Assembly (NCBI RefSeq): GCF_003319175.1
Contig: NZ_QOHK01000004.1
Coordinates: 248,001-312,000, forward strand
Length of the DNA stretch: 64,000 nt
Source of the DNA: Blastococcus sp. TF02-8
GTDB taxonomy: Bacteria > Actinomycetota > Actinomycetes > Mycobacteriales > Geodermatophilaceae
Reading direction: 5' to 3'
Part shown: positions 1-8,227 of the stretch, one piece after another
How the letters are laid out: each line of letters begins with the position of its first letter
Numbering within the stretch: the stretch's first letter is position 1
Translations under genes and position numbers: made by a program
The notes under the pieces: generated by a model
What the model was told of the DNA's origin: nothing
Databases searched by the model: none
Seen by the model: only the letters and a program-made list of their open reading frames with translations

Positions 1-351
1 GAGGGGGACGTCGTCGAGCTGACCCACGCCATTCGCAGGATCCTGCAGGATCAGGAGGCTTACGCCTCCCGGCGCGACACGGGCCTCGCCCAGGCGAGCC
101 GGGCCACGTGGCCGGAGGTCGCAAGGCGCCAACTCCAGCTCTACGAAGAGGTGCTCTCGCGGCCCAGGCGCATGCCTCTGCCCCGCCGCGACACCGACCG
201 CCGCCGCGCGGCCGTCCGGCAGTTCGGGCCGACGGCACCGCTAGCCGGTGGCGACAGGCCGTTCGCGCTACCGGTGCTGCGCAAGGACGCAGCGTGGACA
301 AGGGCGGCCGGTCACGTCATCGACACGGCCATGCGCGTCACTGGGCGTTAG
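1..351 (+). CDS. glycosyltransferase, C-terminal end (partial)
   Basis: The frame is open from the first base of the window to a TAG at 349-351, giving 116 residues that begin EGDVVELTHAIRRIL. This is the pattern at the end of GT4-type glycosyltransferases: an index loop over 'allocate n residues, run down to the next helix', followed by the C-terminal helix (LYEEVL). The catalytic part lies upstream of the window, so substrate and linkage cannot be named. Its last 14 bases overlap tail-to-tail with the next glycosyltransferase gene on the other strand, which argues that both belong to one compact polysaccharide cluster. The Arg-rich tail after LYEEVL has no recognisable fold. Confidence 0.6.
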   Translation, partial: EGDVVELTHAIRRILQDQEAYASRRDTGLAQASRATWPEVARRQLQLYEEVLSRPRRMPLPRRDTDRRRAAVRQFGPTAPLAGGDRPFALPVLRKDAAWTRAAGHVIDTAMRVTGR

Positions 352-1432
352 GCCTCCCAAGGGGATCGCTCGACAGGTCGTCGACCACTCGACGGAACTC
401 CCGTGCGAAGGACGATGACTGCCAGCGCTGGCCATGTCTTGTGATGGCTGCGGAGTCCCAGTCGTGCTCGACGAGCTTCCTGATGGAGGCACGGAGCGCA
501 CTCATCGAGTCCGCATCCAGCCACAGCCCCGTACGCCCCTCAACGCACGTCTCCAGATATCCGCCCTCGCGCGTCGCCCCGACTGGAACCCCGAATGCAA
601 ACGCTTCGACGGGCGTCAGACCAAAATCCTCACGCGAACACGCGAGCAGCGCACGCGCAGATCGGTAGAGCCAGCGGAGTTGGGCATCGGACACGTCGGT
701 CAGCTGGACCACATTGGGCGGCCAGCCGTCGCTCGGACCCCCCCCTACGGTCACGAGCGTCTGTTCCGGCATACCGGCGACGGCTTCCTTCAACAGGTCG
801 GTCCGCTTGTATCCCCGTGGTCGGCCAACCGTCAGGAGAAAGCCCGGCGCAACATCTGGCACGACCTCATACGCGCCGTCGGGTCCGAGTCCTCGAGGTG
901 GATGAACCACGGGCGCGACGATCCCGTACGCACTGGCGATGCGACGGGCCACATTCGCCGAGTTGGCGATGTAACCGCACGCGCTCCTGGCTCCCTCCTG
1001 ATCACCCCGGAGCAGACGCGAGCGCATAAGCCGGAAGGCCAGGCGCTCGGAGGCACCCAGACCTACGGCGTAGTCCTCCCACTGGTACAGCCACCGGGGT
1101 GGGTTGTGGCAATAAACGACTTTGCGGCCTCGACCGCGGAGCTGATGGGCGAATCCGGAACTGGAGCAGAGCAGAAGATCGGCATCGACAACCTCGCGCC
1201 TGAAGAGAGCCCCGATCACCGGGAGCGCCCGACGAAGGTCCCGCCGGATGGCGGGGATTCGCTCTAGGCCAAGACTGCGAACGGTCAAGTCGCGGAACTC
1301 CGGGTACGTCCGTTCCGGGACGTACATGGAAGTCAGGACCGTGGCACCCGGATACGCCCGCGCCATCTCCAGCACGACCCGCTCCGCACCGCCGCGCTGA
1401 GACAGGTAGTCGTGGGCCACGACCACTCTCAC
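338..1432 (-). CDS. GT4 family glycosyltransferase
   Basis: A 364-residue protein starting MRVVVAHDYLSQRGGAERV, the N-terminal Rossmann strand and Gly loop of GT-B glycosyltransferases. The C-terminal half carries the donor-binding region: TVGRPRGYKR near residue 213 and ACSREDFGLTPVEAFAFG near 276, matching the family E-x7-E pattern. It probably transfers a sugar from a nucleotide donor to a lipid-linked intermediate at the cytoplasmic membrane during exopolysaccharide synthesis. The family is certain; acceptor and sugar are not. The start overlaps the stop of the upstream gene by 4 bp (ATGA), so the two are translationally coupled. Length fits the family. Confidence 0.85.
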   Translation of the reverse strand: MRVVVAHDYLSQRGGAERVVLEMARAYPGATVLTSMYVPERTYPEFRDLTVRSLGLERIPAIRRDLRRALPVIGALFRREVVDADLLLCSSSGFAHQLRGRGRKVVYCHNPPRWLYQWEDYAVGLGASERLAFRLMRSRLLRGDQEGARSACGYIANSANVARRIASAYGIVAPVVHPPRGLGPDGAYEVVPDVAPGFLLTVGRPRGYKRTDLLKEAVAGMPEQTLVTVGGGPSDGWPPNVVQLTDVSDAQLRWLYRSARALLACSREDFGLTPVEAFAFGVPVGATREGGYLETCVEGRTGLWLDADSMSALRASIRKLVEHDWDSAAITRHGQRWQSSSFAREFRRVVDDLSSDPLGRPNAQ

Positions 1433-2631
1433 GCCGCACTCCTCCCGTGCTCGGCCACCATGTCTCGGTACAGCGCGAGGACCTTCGGCGCGATCACCTC
1501 CGGAGAGAAGTCACCGGCACGTCGCAGCCCTTCCTGGCGGAGGCGCTGCCGCAGCTCCTCGTCTTGCCAGAGCCGATTCACCTGGCGCGCGATCTCTGCA
1601 CTGTCGCCCGGCGTGTACAGGATTCCGTTGACCCCCTCGGAGATGATCTCGCTGGGGCCGCCCCCACGAGTGGCGAGGACCGGCACTCCCGCGGCCATGC
1701 CCTCCAGGATCACCTGGCCGAGCGGCTCCGGGACGGTGGAGGCGTGGAGGAGGACGTCGACGTTCATGAGCTCCCTTGACACGTCCTCCACGAATCCTCG
1801 GAAGTCGACGCGGTCGGTGAGCCCCAGGCGGGCCACCTCCTGTCGCACACGGGACTCGTACTCCTCCTCCCCGAACATCGGGGACCCGACAAGGACCAAT
1901 CGGGCGGTTTCAGGCATGTCGGCCACTGCGAAGGCGCGAACAGCCTCGAGCTGGCCCTTCCACGGCGCGAATCTCCCTACGAGGCCCACGATGAACGGCT
2001 CGTCTCCGCTGGTCGGACCGCGGCTTCCATGAATCGATGTACCTGTGGGCGGTACGGGCTCCAGAACGTCGTAGAGGGGACTCGGGACGACGAGCGGACG
2101 CCGCCGCTGGCCCGTTCGAGCACCCCTGGGAAGCGTCGCCATCGTGGCTGAGCTGTTGCAAACGATCCGAGTGGGCAGGACCGCGATGGCCAGTCTCGCC
2201 ACAACGAGACCAAACCAGGGCAAGTAGTCGGCAGCCAATCGGTCACGGAGGTGCCACACGCTCGGTACACACGCCATTCGAGCTGCGATGCAACCGTAGA
2301 ACCCGGATTTCAAGCTGTTCGTGTGCACGACATCGATCCGCCTTTGGCGAATCAGCTTCCGTAGCTTCAGGCTGTACGACAGCACCGAATAGACCCGCGA
2401 CAGGGCGGCGAGGGGGCTGCTCAGGGAATCTTTCCGCACATCGCGGCTGAAGGCAGACAGAGGCAGGATGATGACCTCGACGCCCAGGTTGCGTAGACGC
2501 GTGACGAGCGGCCCATCCTCGCCGAGGACGACCAGTGCGGTGACGTCCCGCGCGACAGCAGGGAGAAGTCGAGCCAGCGCGATCTCACCACCCGAGAGCT
2601 TCGCCGTGTGGTCGACGTACATGACCCTCAT
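1429..2631 (-). CDS. GT4 family glycosyltransferase
   Basis: A 400-residue GT-B glycosyltransferase. I chose the ATG at 2631 (MRVMYVDHTAKLSGGE) because it gives the canonical first beta strand and the SGGE loop; the frame is open for 59 further codons upstream but those lack family similarity. FIVGLVGRFAPWKGQ marks the start of the donor domain, and VPEPLGQVILEGMAAG is the E-x7-E nucleotide-sugar site. It is followed, with a 4-bp overlap, by another GT4 gene, so the pair likely adds consecutive sugars of one repeat unit. The codon choice is less extremely GC-rich than in the rest of the window, as often seen in surface polysaccharide clusters. Confidence 0.85.
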   Translation of the reverse strand: MRVMYVDHTAKLSGGEIALARLLPAVARDVTALVVLGEDGPLVTRLRNLGVEVIILPLSAFSRDVRKDSLSSPLAALSRVYSVLSYSLKLRKLIRQRRIDVVHTNSLKSGFYGCIAARMACVPSVWHLRDRLAADYLPWFGLVVARLAIAVLPTRIVCNSSATMATLPRGARTGQRRRPLVVPSPLYDVLEPVPPTGTSIHGSRGPTSGDEPFIVGLVGRFAPWKGQLEAVRAFAVADMPETARLVLVGSPMFGEEEYESRVRQEVARLGLTDRVDFRGFVEDVSRELMNVDVLLHASTVPEPLGQVILEGMAAGVPVLATRGGGPSEIISEGVNGILYTPGDSAEIARQVNRLWQDEELRQRLRQEGLRRAGDFSPEVIAPKVLALYRDMVAEHGRSAA

Positions 2632-2842
2632 ACGGCACGCACCCCCGTCATCCCCGTCGTTGCAACGCTGCGCGCCAACAGTGCCAAACTCTATGTGTGG
2701 TCCGCCGTGCGCGCGGTCCGGGGATCCCTCCAGATGGACCGCAAGGAGGAAGCGGTCACTCCCAGTCCGAGGGGATCTGCTCCTTCGATCACGTTCGCAA
2801 GGCCTCAAATCTCTTCCGAAGCCTTGCCAATCATTCGGTGTT

Positions 2843-3850
2843 TCAGTCAGGGAACAGGTGCTTGATCAACACGTCATCGGCAGCAGTCGCCACCCCAAGG
2901 CTCTCCGTGGCTCGAATGCCAGGGCGGCCGGCGATGTGGCCGAGATCGGACTCCAGCGGTCGCAGCTCCGCGCCGAGGACCAGGGCCGCCTCGATCTCCG
3001 AGTCGGCGAGGGTGAAGTAAGCGTCGGTCGTCGACGGCACGACGATCGTGCGTGCGCGGATGCTCCGCAGCGCCCCCTCGTACCCGCCGGGCCTCCCCCG
3101 GCACACGTCCCCGCTGAGCCAGGTGTCCATCATCGCCAGCAGGTCGTTGGCGTCCATCCGCGCGTGGTCGGCCGCCCAGCCGTCCAGCAACGCCTCCACG
3201 GTCGGGTAGCCGAGCTCTCGATAAGTGCCGTGATGGAAGAAGTCGCGGGAGTACGCCCACCCCGCGTACACCCGGCCGAACGCTTCCAGCCCCGCCACCG
3301 GCGGTGAGGTGTACTCCCCTGCCCGGAAGGCCGGGCCGGCGGTCAGCGCGGCCCGCACTCCCTCCAGGAACACTCGGTTGCGCGGCGAGCAGCGCGCGGC
3401 CCCGCAGATGGGCAGCAGCGCGTCGACGTCGTCGGGGTAGGTGACCGCCCACTCGTAGGCCTGCATGGCCCCCATCGACCAGCCCATGACCAGCCGCAGC
3501 CGCCGGATGCCCAACGCGTCCAGCAGCAGCCGCTGCGCCCGCACCTGGTCCCACACCGTCACGAGCGGAAAGCGCGGCCCGGCCACCTCGGCCGGCGCGT
3601 TCGAGGGCGACGTCGACACCCCGTTGCCGAGCATGTTCACCACGACCACGAAGAACTTGTCGGTGTCGAGCACTCCCCCGGGCCCCATCCACGGCCGGTA
3701 GCTCTCGTGCGTCCCCGTGTAGTAGCTCGGCACCAGCACCACGTTGCCGGCGTCGTCGGCCAGCTGCCCATGGGTCTCGTAGGCGAGCCGGGCCGGCAGG
3801 CTCGCGCCGGACTCCAGCGCGAACCTGCCGAGGTCGAACGTCTGCGGCAT
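2843..3850 (-). CDS. homoserine O-acetyltransferase-like alpha/beta-fold protein
   Basis: A 335-residue member of the MetX-like alpha/beta-hydrolase group. The nucleophile elbow is GWSMGAMQ (Ser125), followed by the family-typical AYEWAVTYPD; an acid (STTDAYFTL) and a histidine near the end (LGHIAG) complete the triad. True MetX transfers acetyl from acetyl-CoA to homoserine. This protein is shorter than most MetX proteins and has YYTGTHES where MetX has its HALTG-like segment, so it may instead be a hydrolase of the same fold. The start at 3850 gives the normal N terminus; the frame continues open upstream without similarity. It lies just downstream of a glutamine synthetase relic on the same strand, which suggests it once belonged to a nitrogen-compound operon. 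Confidence 0.75.
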   Translation of the reverse strand: MPQTFDLGRFALESGASLPARLAYETHGQLADDAGNVVLVPSYYTGTHESYRPWMGPGGVLDTDKFFVVVVNMLGNGVSTSPSNAPAEVAGPRFPLVTVWDQVRAQRLLLDALGIRRLRLVMGWSMGAMQAYEWAVTYPDDVDALLPICGAARCSPRNRVFLEGVRAALTAGPAFRAGEYTSPPVAGLEAFGRVYAGWAYSRDFFHHGTYRELGYPTVEALLDGWAADHARMDANDLLAMMDTWLSGDVCRGRPGGYEGALRSIRARTIVVPSTTDAYFTLADSEIEAALVLGAELRPLESDLGHIAGRPGIRATESLGVATAADDVLIKHLFPD

Positions 3851-3858
3851 CAGAAGAA

Positions 3859-3966
3859 CTACAGGTAGCGCTCCGTCTCCCAGACGGAGACGTGCGACTG
3901 GTAGCTCTGCCACTCCGCGCGCTTGTAGTCGATGAAGGAGTTGTACCGCGCCTCGCCGAAGACCGG
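3859..3966 (-). pseudogene. glutamine synthetase C-terminal relic
   Basis: Reading the minus strand towards the TAG at 3859, the last 35 codons give PVFGEARYNSF, IDYKRAEWQSY and VWETERYL. This is the characteristic end of GlnA/GlnT-like glutamine synthetases (KR-x-EW-x-x-Y-x-x-x-V-x-x-WE-x-x-RY). Upstream of codon 35 the similarity stops and the frame becomes Arg/Pro-rich. Nothing resembling the ATP-grasp-like body of the enzyme is left: the zinc-ribbon gene at 4151 occupies the place where it should be. I read this as the stump of a gene removed by deletion, 8 bp upstream of the MetX-like gene. Confidence 0.6.
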
Positions 3967-3990
3967 CCCCGCTGATCGCCGCACCGTCGT

Positions 3991-4022
3991 CAGGGCGCCT
4001 CTTCTCCGGGAGAGGCGCCCTG
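3991..4022. terminator. strong 12-bp hairpin
   Basis: A perfect inverted repeat: CAGGGCGCCTCT, an 8-base loop, then AGAGGCGCCCTG. It sits between the glutamine synthetase relic and the plus-strand gene at 4151. No complete gene ends here in either direction, so it may be left from the lost gene or may insulate the two flanking units. No U-tract follows, as usual in high-GC actinobacteria. Confidence 0.5.
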
Positions 4023-4150
4023 ATCCGTCTCGCGGCGGTCCGCGACCCGGGCGCACGCCACTGGGGCGGCTGTGACGGACGTGCTGCAGCGTTAGCGACA
4101 CGTTCCGGTTCCACGGCCACCCCGCAGCGGCCCGCTCCTACGCTCGCGCC

Positions 4151-4951
4151 ATGCCTTGTCCCACCTGTGGGGCGACGGACGCACGCACGCAGATCCTCCC
4201 GGGTTACTGGCGCTGCGACGCCGTCGTCCGTGTCGGCGAACTCGTCGGCGGCCCGGCCGGAACGGCCGTTCCGGCTCCCGGCCCGGCGGAGTCCAAGCGC
4301 TGCGGCACCATCTACATCCAGACCCGTGCCGACGACGAAGCCGCCGTCTGCCGCTGCGGCGACCCGGCGATCGGCGAGTGCACCGAGTGCACCCGCGCCG
4401 TCTGCGGCGACCACTCCGCCCTCTGGCAGGGCTGGCGGGTCTGCGACCGCGACCTGGCCAACGCCCGCATGCGCTCCCGCGCCCAGGCGATCGCCGAGGA
4501 GCGGCGCCGCGAGGCCGAGGCCGCCGCGGCGGAGGCCGAGCGCCACCGGCAGCGCACCGAGCTGCTCGAGCTGGCCGACGAGGACGCCGTCTGGATCCTC
4601 TACGCCCGTGACGAAAAGCGCACCGAGCAGGAGATCCGCTCCGCCGTCCACGTGCTCCGCGGCCTCACCGCCGCCGAGTTCACCGACGCCTGCCTCTACC
4701 TGCTCCCCTACGCCCGCGACCCCGAGAAGCGGCGCGCCGGCGTCACCCGAATCTCCGGCTGGGCCTTCGAGGGTGCGGACTACCACGGCCGCTCCTGGTT
4801 CCTGACCCGCAAGGGCGAGTGGCACCGCAGCGGCGCCTACGGGGCCTCCGAGGCCGACCGCTGGAAGAAGGTGCGCTTCGACGACGTCGAGAAGCGCGCC
4901 GTCATCGACGAGCTCGCCTGGCAGCAGAAGGTCGACAGCGGCCTCATCTGA
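4151..4951 (+). CDS. unknown protein with two Cys clusters and a coiled coil
   Basis: I do not recognise this 266-residue protein. It opens with a zinc-ribbon-like set (Cys3, Cys6, Cys22, Cys51) and has a second compact cluster, CRCGDPAIGECTECTRAVC, with Cys67, 69, 77, 80, 85 and His88, recalling a B-box-like zinc site. Residues about 104-140 are charged and Ala-rich and should form a coiled coil. The C-terminal part (about 145-266) is a mixed alpha/beta stretch rich in Trp, Tyr and Arg (GRSWFLTRKGEWHRSGAYG). No signal peptide or membrane segment. The composition suggests an intracellular zinc protein that may bind nucleic acid or protein. It stands alone between the 3991 hairpin and a repeat-flanked DUF559 gene. 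Confidence 0.6.
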   Translation: MPCPTCGATDARTQILPGYWRCDAVVRVGELVGGPAGTAVPAPGPAESKRCGTIYIQTRADDEAAVCRCGDPAIGECTECTRAVCGDHSALWQGWRVCDRDLANARMRSRAQAIAEERRREAEAAAAEAERHRQRTELLELADEDAVWILYARDEKRTEQEIRSAVHVLRGLTAAEFTDACLYLLPYARDPEKRRAGVTRISGWAFEGADYHGRSWFLTRKGEWHRSGAYGASEADRWKKVRFDDVEKRAVIDELAWQQKVDSGLI

Positions 4952-4976
4952 GACCCCGCCGCGCGCAGAGTTGCGA

Positions 4977-4996
4977 GTGCACACTTGTGCCGCTCC
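4977..4996 (+). repeat. left inverted repeat flanking DUF559 gene
   Basis: GTGCACACTTGTGCCGCTCC lies 98 bp before the DUF559 start. Its reverse complement recurs with 16 of 20 matches at 6034-6053, just after the gene's stop codon; the four mismatches are contiguous in the middle. Confidence 0.5.
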
Positions 4997-5094
4997 AACG
5001 CGGTTCGTGGCTCGTCCGTGCACAGCCTCCGCTCGCCGTCCACAGATCGAGCCATCTCGGCCCGCACGCATGTGGCGGACATCAGGCTGATCCG

Positions 5095-6015
5095 GTGACG
5101 CACGACGTGTCGGCGGTGCTGGGACCCGAGGGCTGGATCACGGTCCCGGCACTGCTGGAACGGGTGAGCCGGCGCACGGTCGCCCGCTGGGTCGCCGACG
5201 GCCGCCTGATCCGCCTCCGGCCGGGAGTCCTGGCGCTGCCGTCCGCCGCCGCGCGCTGGCGCACGCGCGTGGCCTCGGCCCTCGAGGACCGAGAGGCGGT
5301 CGCCAGCCACGCCACGGCCCTGGCGCTCTGGGAGCTCGCCCACCACCCGGCCGGACCGGTGCACCTCAGCGTCGAGCCGGGCAGCAGCGGACGCGGCGAG
5401 GCCGGCGTCGTGCTGCACCGGGCTGCCGGCGCCTTCGCCGACCGCCGCCGGGTGGACGGTCTCGCGGTCACCTCGGTCGCCAGGGCCCTCGTCGACACGT
5501 GGGGGCGGCCCGGCAGCCTCGCCCGCTCCGACGTCCGAGCGGCCGCCATCACCGCCGTCCGGATGCGGCTGTGCCGCCCCGGTGACCTGGCCCGGGAGCT
5601 GGCCGCACGACCACGGCTTCCCGGTCGCGCCGAGCTCTCCGGACTCGTCTCCCTGCTGGCCGAGGGGTGCCAGAGCGAGCTGGAGATCTGGGGCTGCCTC
5701 CAGGTGCTACGCGCACCCGGCATGCCACCGTTCGTGCAGCAGCGGCGGGTTGCCGTCGCGGGCCGGACGTTCCTCCTCGACGCTGCCTACGACGATGTCC
5801 TGCTCGCCGTCGAGATGGACGGCGCCGCCTGGCACGGGTCACGCTCTCAGCGGGAGCGCGACATCCGCCGCGACGCCCTCCTCGCGACGGTCGGCTGGCA
5901 GACGCTCCGGTTCGGCTTCACCCGCCTGACCGGCTCACCCGATGGCTGCCGCCGCGAGATCCTGGCCGTCCACGCCGCGCGACAGCGACTCTTCTCCCGT
6001 GACAGCGTGCGCTGA
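5095..6015 (+). CDS. AbiEi-like winged-helix / DUF559 domain protein
   Basis: A 306-residue protein started at the GTG at 5095. The N-terminal 45 residues (VPALLERVSRRTVARWVADG, then RLRPGVLAL) resemble the winged helix of AbiEi-type antitoxins and transcription regulators. The last 90 residues match DUF559, a PD-(D/E)XK-like fold related to Vsr endonucleases: VEMDGAAWHG, a downstream RD pair and VGWQTLRF. Such two-domain proteins are abundant and usually solitary in actinobacteria; their role is unproven, with defence or DNA repair suggested by the fold. No toxin gene is adjacent. A second, frameshifted copy of the architecture lies at 11711. The gene is bracketed by inverted 20-bp repeats. 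Confidence 0.75.
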   Translation: MTHDVSAVLGPEGWITVPALLERVSRRTVARWVADGRLIRLRPGVLALPSAAARWRTRVASALEDREAVASHATALALWELAHHPAGPVHLSVEPGSSGRGEAGVVLHRAAGAFADRRRVDGLAVTSVARALVDTWGRPGSLARSDVRAAAITAVRMRLCRPGDLARELAARPRLPGRAELSGLVSLLAEGCQSELEIWGCLQVLRAPGMPPFVQQRRVAVAGRTFLLDAAYDDVLLAVEMDGAAWHGSRSQRERDIRRDALLATVGWQTLRFGFTRLTGSPDGCRREILAVHAARQRLFSRDSVR

Positions 6016-6033
6016 TGTGCCACACCGGCACCC

Positions 6034-6053
6034 GGAGCGGCACATCCCTGCAC
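6034..6053 (-). repeat. right inverted repeat flanking DUF559 gene
   Basis: GGAGCGGCACATCCCTGCAC begins 18 bp after the DUF559 stop and is the inverted partner of 4977-4996 (16/20 identical). Together with GATGTGCC at 6014-6021 its GGCACATC can also fold into a local hairpin, so it may double as a terminator between this gene and the convergent formate dehydrogenase operon. Confidence 0.5.
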
Positions 6054-6077
6054 AGCGCCGGGCGCAGCAGGCCCCGG

Positions 6078-7118
6078 TCAGCGGGTGATCGTCGACGAGT
6101 GGTCGTGCTGCCCGGAAGCGAGGCGCTCCCGCTGCGGGATGACGACGTACTTCGGGTCCTTGGTGCTCGCGATCCCGGCCTCGAAGACGCCGAAGCGGGT
6201 CAGGAGCGAGCCCGCGGCCAGCAGTGCCCCCGCGGCGACCGAGCCCACCCGGGTGCGCCCGGCGATCGCGGCCAGGCCGGCGCCCGCGGCCGTCGCCGTC
6301 TTCGCCGCCTGGATCAGCTTGCCCGGCCGCCCCTGGTGGAACGGCTCGCTGAGGATGCCGTGGTCGCTCTCGACCTTGTGCATCGCGGCCAGCTCGATCG
6401 CGGCGCCGGCGATCGCCATCTTCCGCGCCGGGCCGGCCTCCTCGACCGGTACGAAGATCATCGAGATCCCGCCACCGGCCGCCATGCCCGAGCCACCGAA
6501 GACGAACGGCAGCTGGGTGTGCGCCGCGTGCCACGACGGCACCGCGGTGTTGGCCAGCAGAACACCGGTGTAGGTGGCCAGCGGGCCACCGAACAGCGCC
6601 GAGACCACGCCGCCGAAGCGCTTCAGCCGGGGGAACCAGCCCAGCAGCTCCACCGCCGCCGTCGCCCCGGCCGCCGCGCTGAACGGCGACAGGATGTACG
6701 TGCCGACCGACAGCGGCGAGGTCACCTTGAACACCCGCAGCATGTGCAGGAAGCGCTCGGGCCGGCCCAGGTCGTGCACCAGCGCGACCACGGACAGGAT
6801 GGCGCCGCCGCCCGCGGTGTACCGGCCGACCTTGGTCAGCGTGGGCCGGTCGGTGGCGTCGGCCAGCGCCGCGAGGATCGACGACGAACCCGCCGCGCCA
6901 CCCAGGAACAGGTACAGCGGCACGTCCGGCGACTTCCACACCGGCGTCTTCACGATCTGCCGGCCGTAGTACGACGTGAACTCGACGTCGTCGACCATCG
7001 CGATCTCGCCGCGTCCGCGACCGCCGCCGCGCCGGCGCTTCTTCCCGGTGCGCTGCGTCGCCGGGCCGCGGTCGGCCTGGCGCCACCCCGCCTCGGGGCT
7101 GGTGATCCCGCCGGTCAT
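6078..7118 (-). CDS. NrfD/PsrC-like membrane subunit of formate dehydrogenase
   Basis: A 346-residue polytopic protein of the NrfD/polysulfide reductase family, the quinone-reactive anchor of modular oxidoreductases. A basic cytoplasmic head (TGKKRRRGGGRGRGE) is followed by KSPDVPLYLFLGGAAGSSS, the typical first helix. About eight hydrophobic segments and HDLGRPERFLHMLRV, the conserved Arg/Glu/His loop near the quinone site, follow. It is the last gene of the fdh operon: its ATG is one base after the stop of the Fe-S subunit, so translation is coupled. It should pass electrons from formate oxidation to the menaquinone pool. E. coli FdnI-type cytochrome b is absent; this unrelated anchor takes its place. 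Confidence 0.88.
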   Translation of the reverse strand: MTGGITSPEAGWRQADRGPATQRTGKKRRRGGGRGRGEIAMVDDVEFTSYYGRQIVKTPVWKSPDVPLYLFLGGAAGSSSILAALADATDRPTLTKVGRYTAGGGAILSVVALVHDLGRPERFLHMLRVFKVTSPLSVGTYILSPFSAAAGATAAVELLGWFPRLKRFGGVVSALFGGPLATYTGVLLANTAVPSWHAAHTQLPFVFGGSGMAAGGGISMIFVPVEEAGPARKMAIAGAAIELAAMHKVESDHGILSEPFHQGRPGKLIQAAKTATAAGAGLAAIAGRTRVGSVAAGALLAAGSLLTRFGVFEAGIASTKDPKYVVIPQRERLASGQHDHSSTITR

Positions 7119-7119
7119 G

Positions 7120-8181
7120 TCAGCGCCTCCGCGAGCCGAGGACCGCGGTGAGCGCGACCCCGACCATCATCGCCGCGGCCTTGCCGGCCGCCTTCCACAT
7201 CGCCGGCAGGTCCCGCGTGGTCACGACCGGGTCCGGCGGCAGGCCGTAGACCTCCGGCTCGTCGAGCAGCAGGAAGAACGCGCCGTCGCCCCCGACGCCG
7301 TCGTTCTCGTCCCGGCCGTACAGCCGCGCGGTCTCCACGCCCTGCGCCTTGAGCGTCGCCAGGCGGGCGTCGGCCCGCTCCTGCAGCTCGTCGAGGTCGC
7401 CGAACTGGATCGACTGCGTGGGGCACGCGGTGGCGCACGCCGGCATCAGCCCGTCGGTCAGCCGGTCGTAGCACATCGTGCACTTGAAGACCCGGCCGTC
7501 GTCCTTGCGCTGGTCGATGACGCCGTAGGGGCAGGCCGCCACGCAGTAGCCACAGCCGTTGCAGATGTCGCCCTGGACGACGACGGTGCCGAACTCCGAG
7601 CGGAACAGCGCCCCGGTCGGGCAGACGTCGAGGCAGCCGGCGTGCGTGCAGTGCTTGCACACGTCGGAGCTCATCAGCCAGCGGATCTGCTTGTCCGCGC
7701 CGGTCTGCCCGGTCTGCGGGTCGAACTCGCTCAGCGCCTCGGCGTTCAGCACGCTCTGCTGGGCGTTGGCCAGGCTGACGTCGTCACCCGCGGTCGCCGG
7801 CGACGGACCGGAGCCCTGCCGGTCGTCACCGGGCCGGCCGAAGGTCGGCATCGGCAGGTCGACCGTGCGCGACTGCTCGATGAAGGCCACGTGCCGCCAC
7901 GAGTTCGCGCCCAGCTGGCCGGTGTTGTCGTAGGACATGCCGGACAGGCCCAGAGCGTCGCGCGTGCCGTGCGAGTCGTCCATGGGGAGCGTGTTCCACT
8001 CCTTGCAGGCCACCTCGCAGGCCTTGCAGCCGATGCACACGCTCGTGTCGGTGAAGAAGCCGACCCGCTTGGGGTGCTCCTCCTGGTAGCCGGCCTCCGC
8101 CTGCACGTCGGGCAGCGGGCCGAACAGCCGGTGCTCCGGATCACGGCCGGTGAAGGCCGGACTGGCCGAGCTGATCGTCAT
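7120..8181 (-). CDS. formate dehydrogenase iron-sulfur (beta) subunit
   Basis: A 353-residue ferredoxin-type subunit with four Cys clusters that should hold four [4Fe-4S] centres: CIGCKACEVACKEW, CKHCTHAGCLDVCP, CNGCGYCVAACPYG and CTMCYDRL with PACATACP. These form the electron wire from the molybdopterin subunit to the membrane anchor. A hydrophobic stretch near the end (AAAMMVGVALTAVLG) before a basic RRR tail can insert in the membrane, as in FdnH-type subunits. AGGAGG precedes the ATG. It lies 46 bp after fdhA and one base before the NrfD-like gene. A long insert between clusters one and two (about residues 70-150) is characteristic of the formate dehydrogenase-O/N branch. Confidence 0.92.
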   Translation of the reverse strand: MTISSASPAFTGRDPEHRLFGPLPDVQAEAGYQEEHPKRVGFFTDTSVCIGCKACEVACKEWNTLPMDDSHGTRDALGLSGMSYDNTGQLGANSWRHVAFIEQSRTVDLPMPTFGRPGDDRQGSGPSPATAGDDVSLANAQQSVLNAEALSEFDPQTGQTGADKQIRWLMSSDVCKHCTHAGCLDVCPTGALFRSEFGTVVVQGDICNGCGYCVAACPYGVIDQRKDDGRVFKCTMCYDRLTDGLMPACATACPTQSIQFGDLDELQERADARLATLKAQGVETARLYGRDENDGVGGDGAFFLLLDEPEVYGLPPDPVVTTRDLPAMWKAAGKAAAMMVGVALTAVLGSRRR

Positions 8182-8227
8182 CGCGCTGCCCTCCTCTCGC
8201 GGTCGTGGGTCGTGCGGTCGCAGGTCA

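Noticed and set aside
3851-5071. 400-residue upstream extension of the MetX-like gene
   Set aside because: It crosses the zinc-ribbon gene in antisense and has no similarity; the family N terminus begins at 3850.
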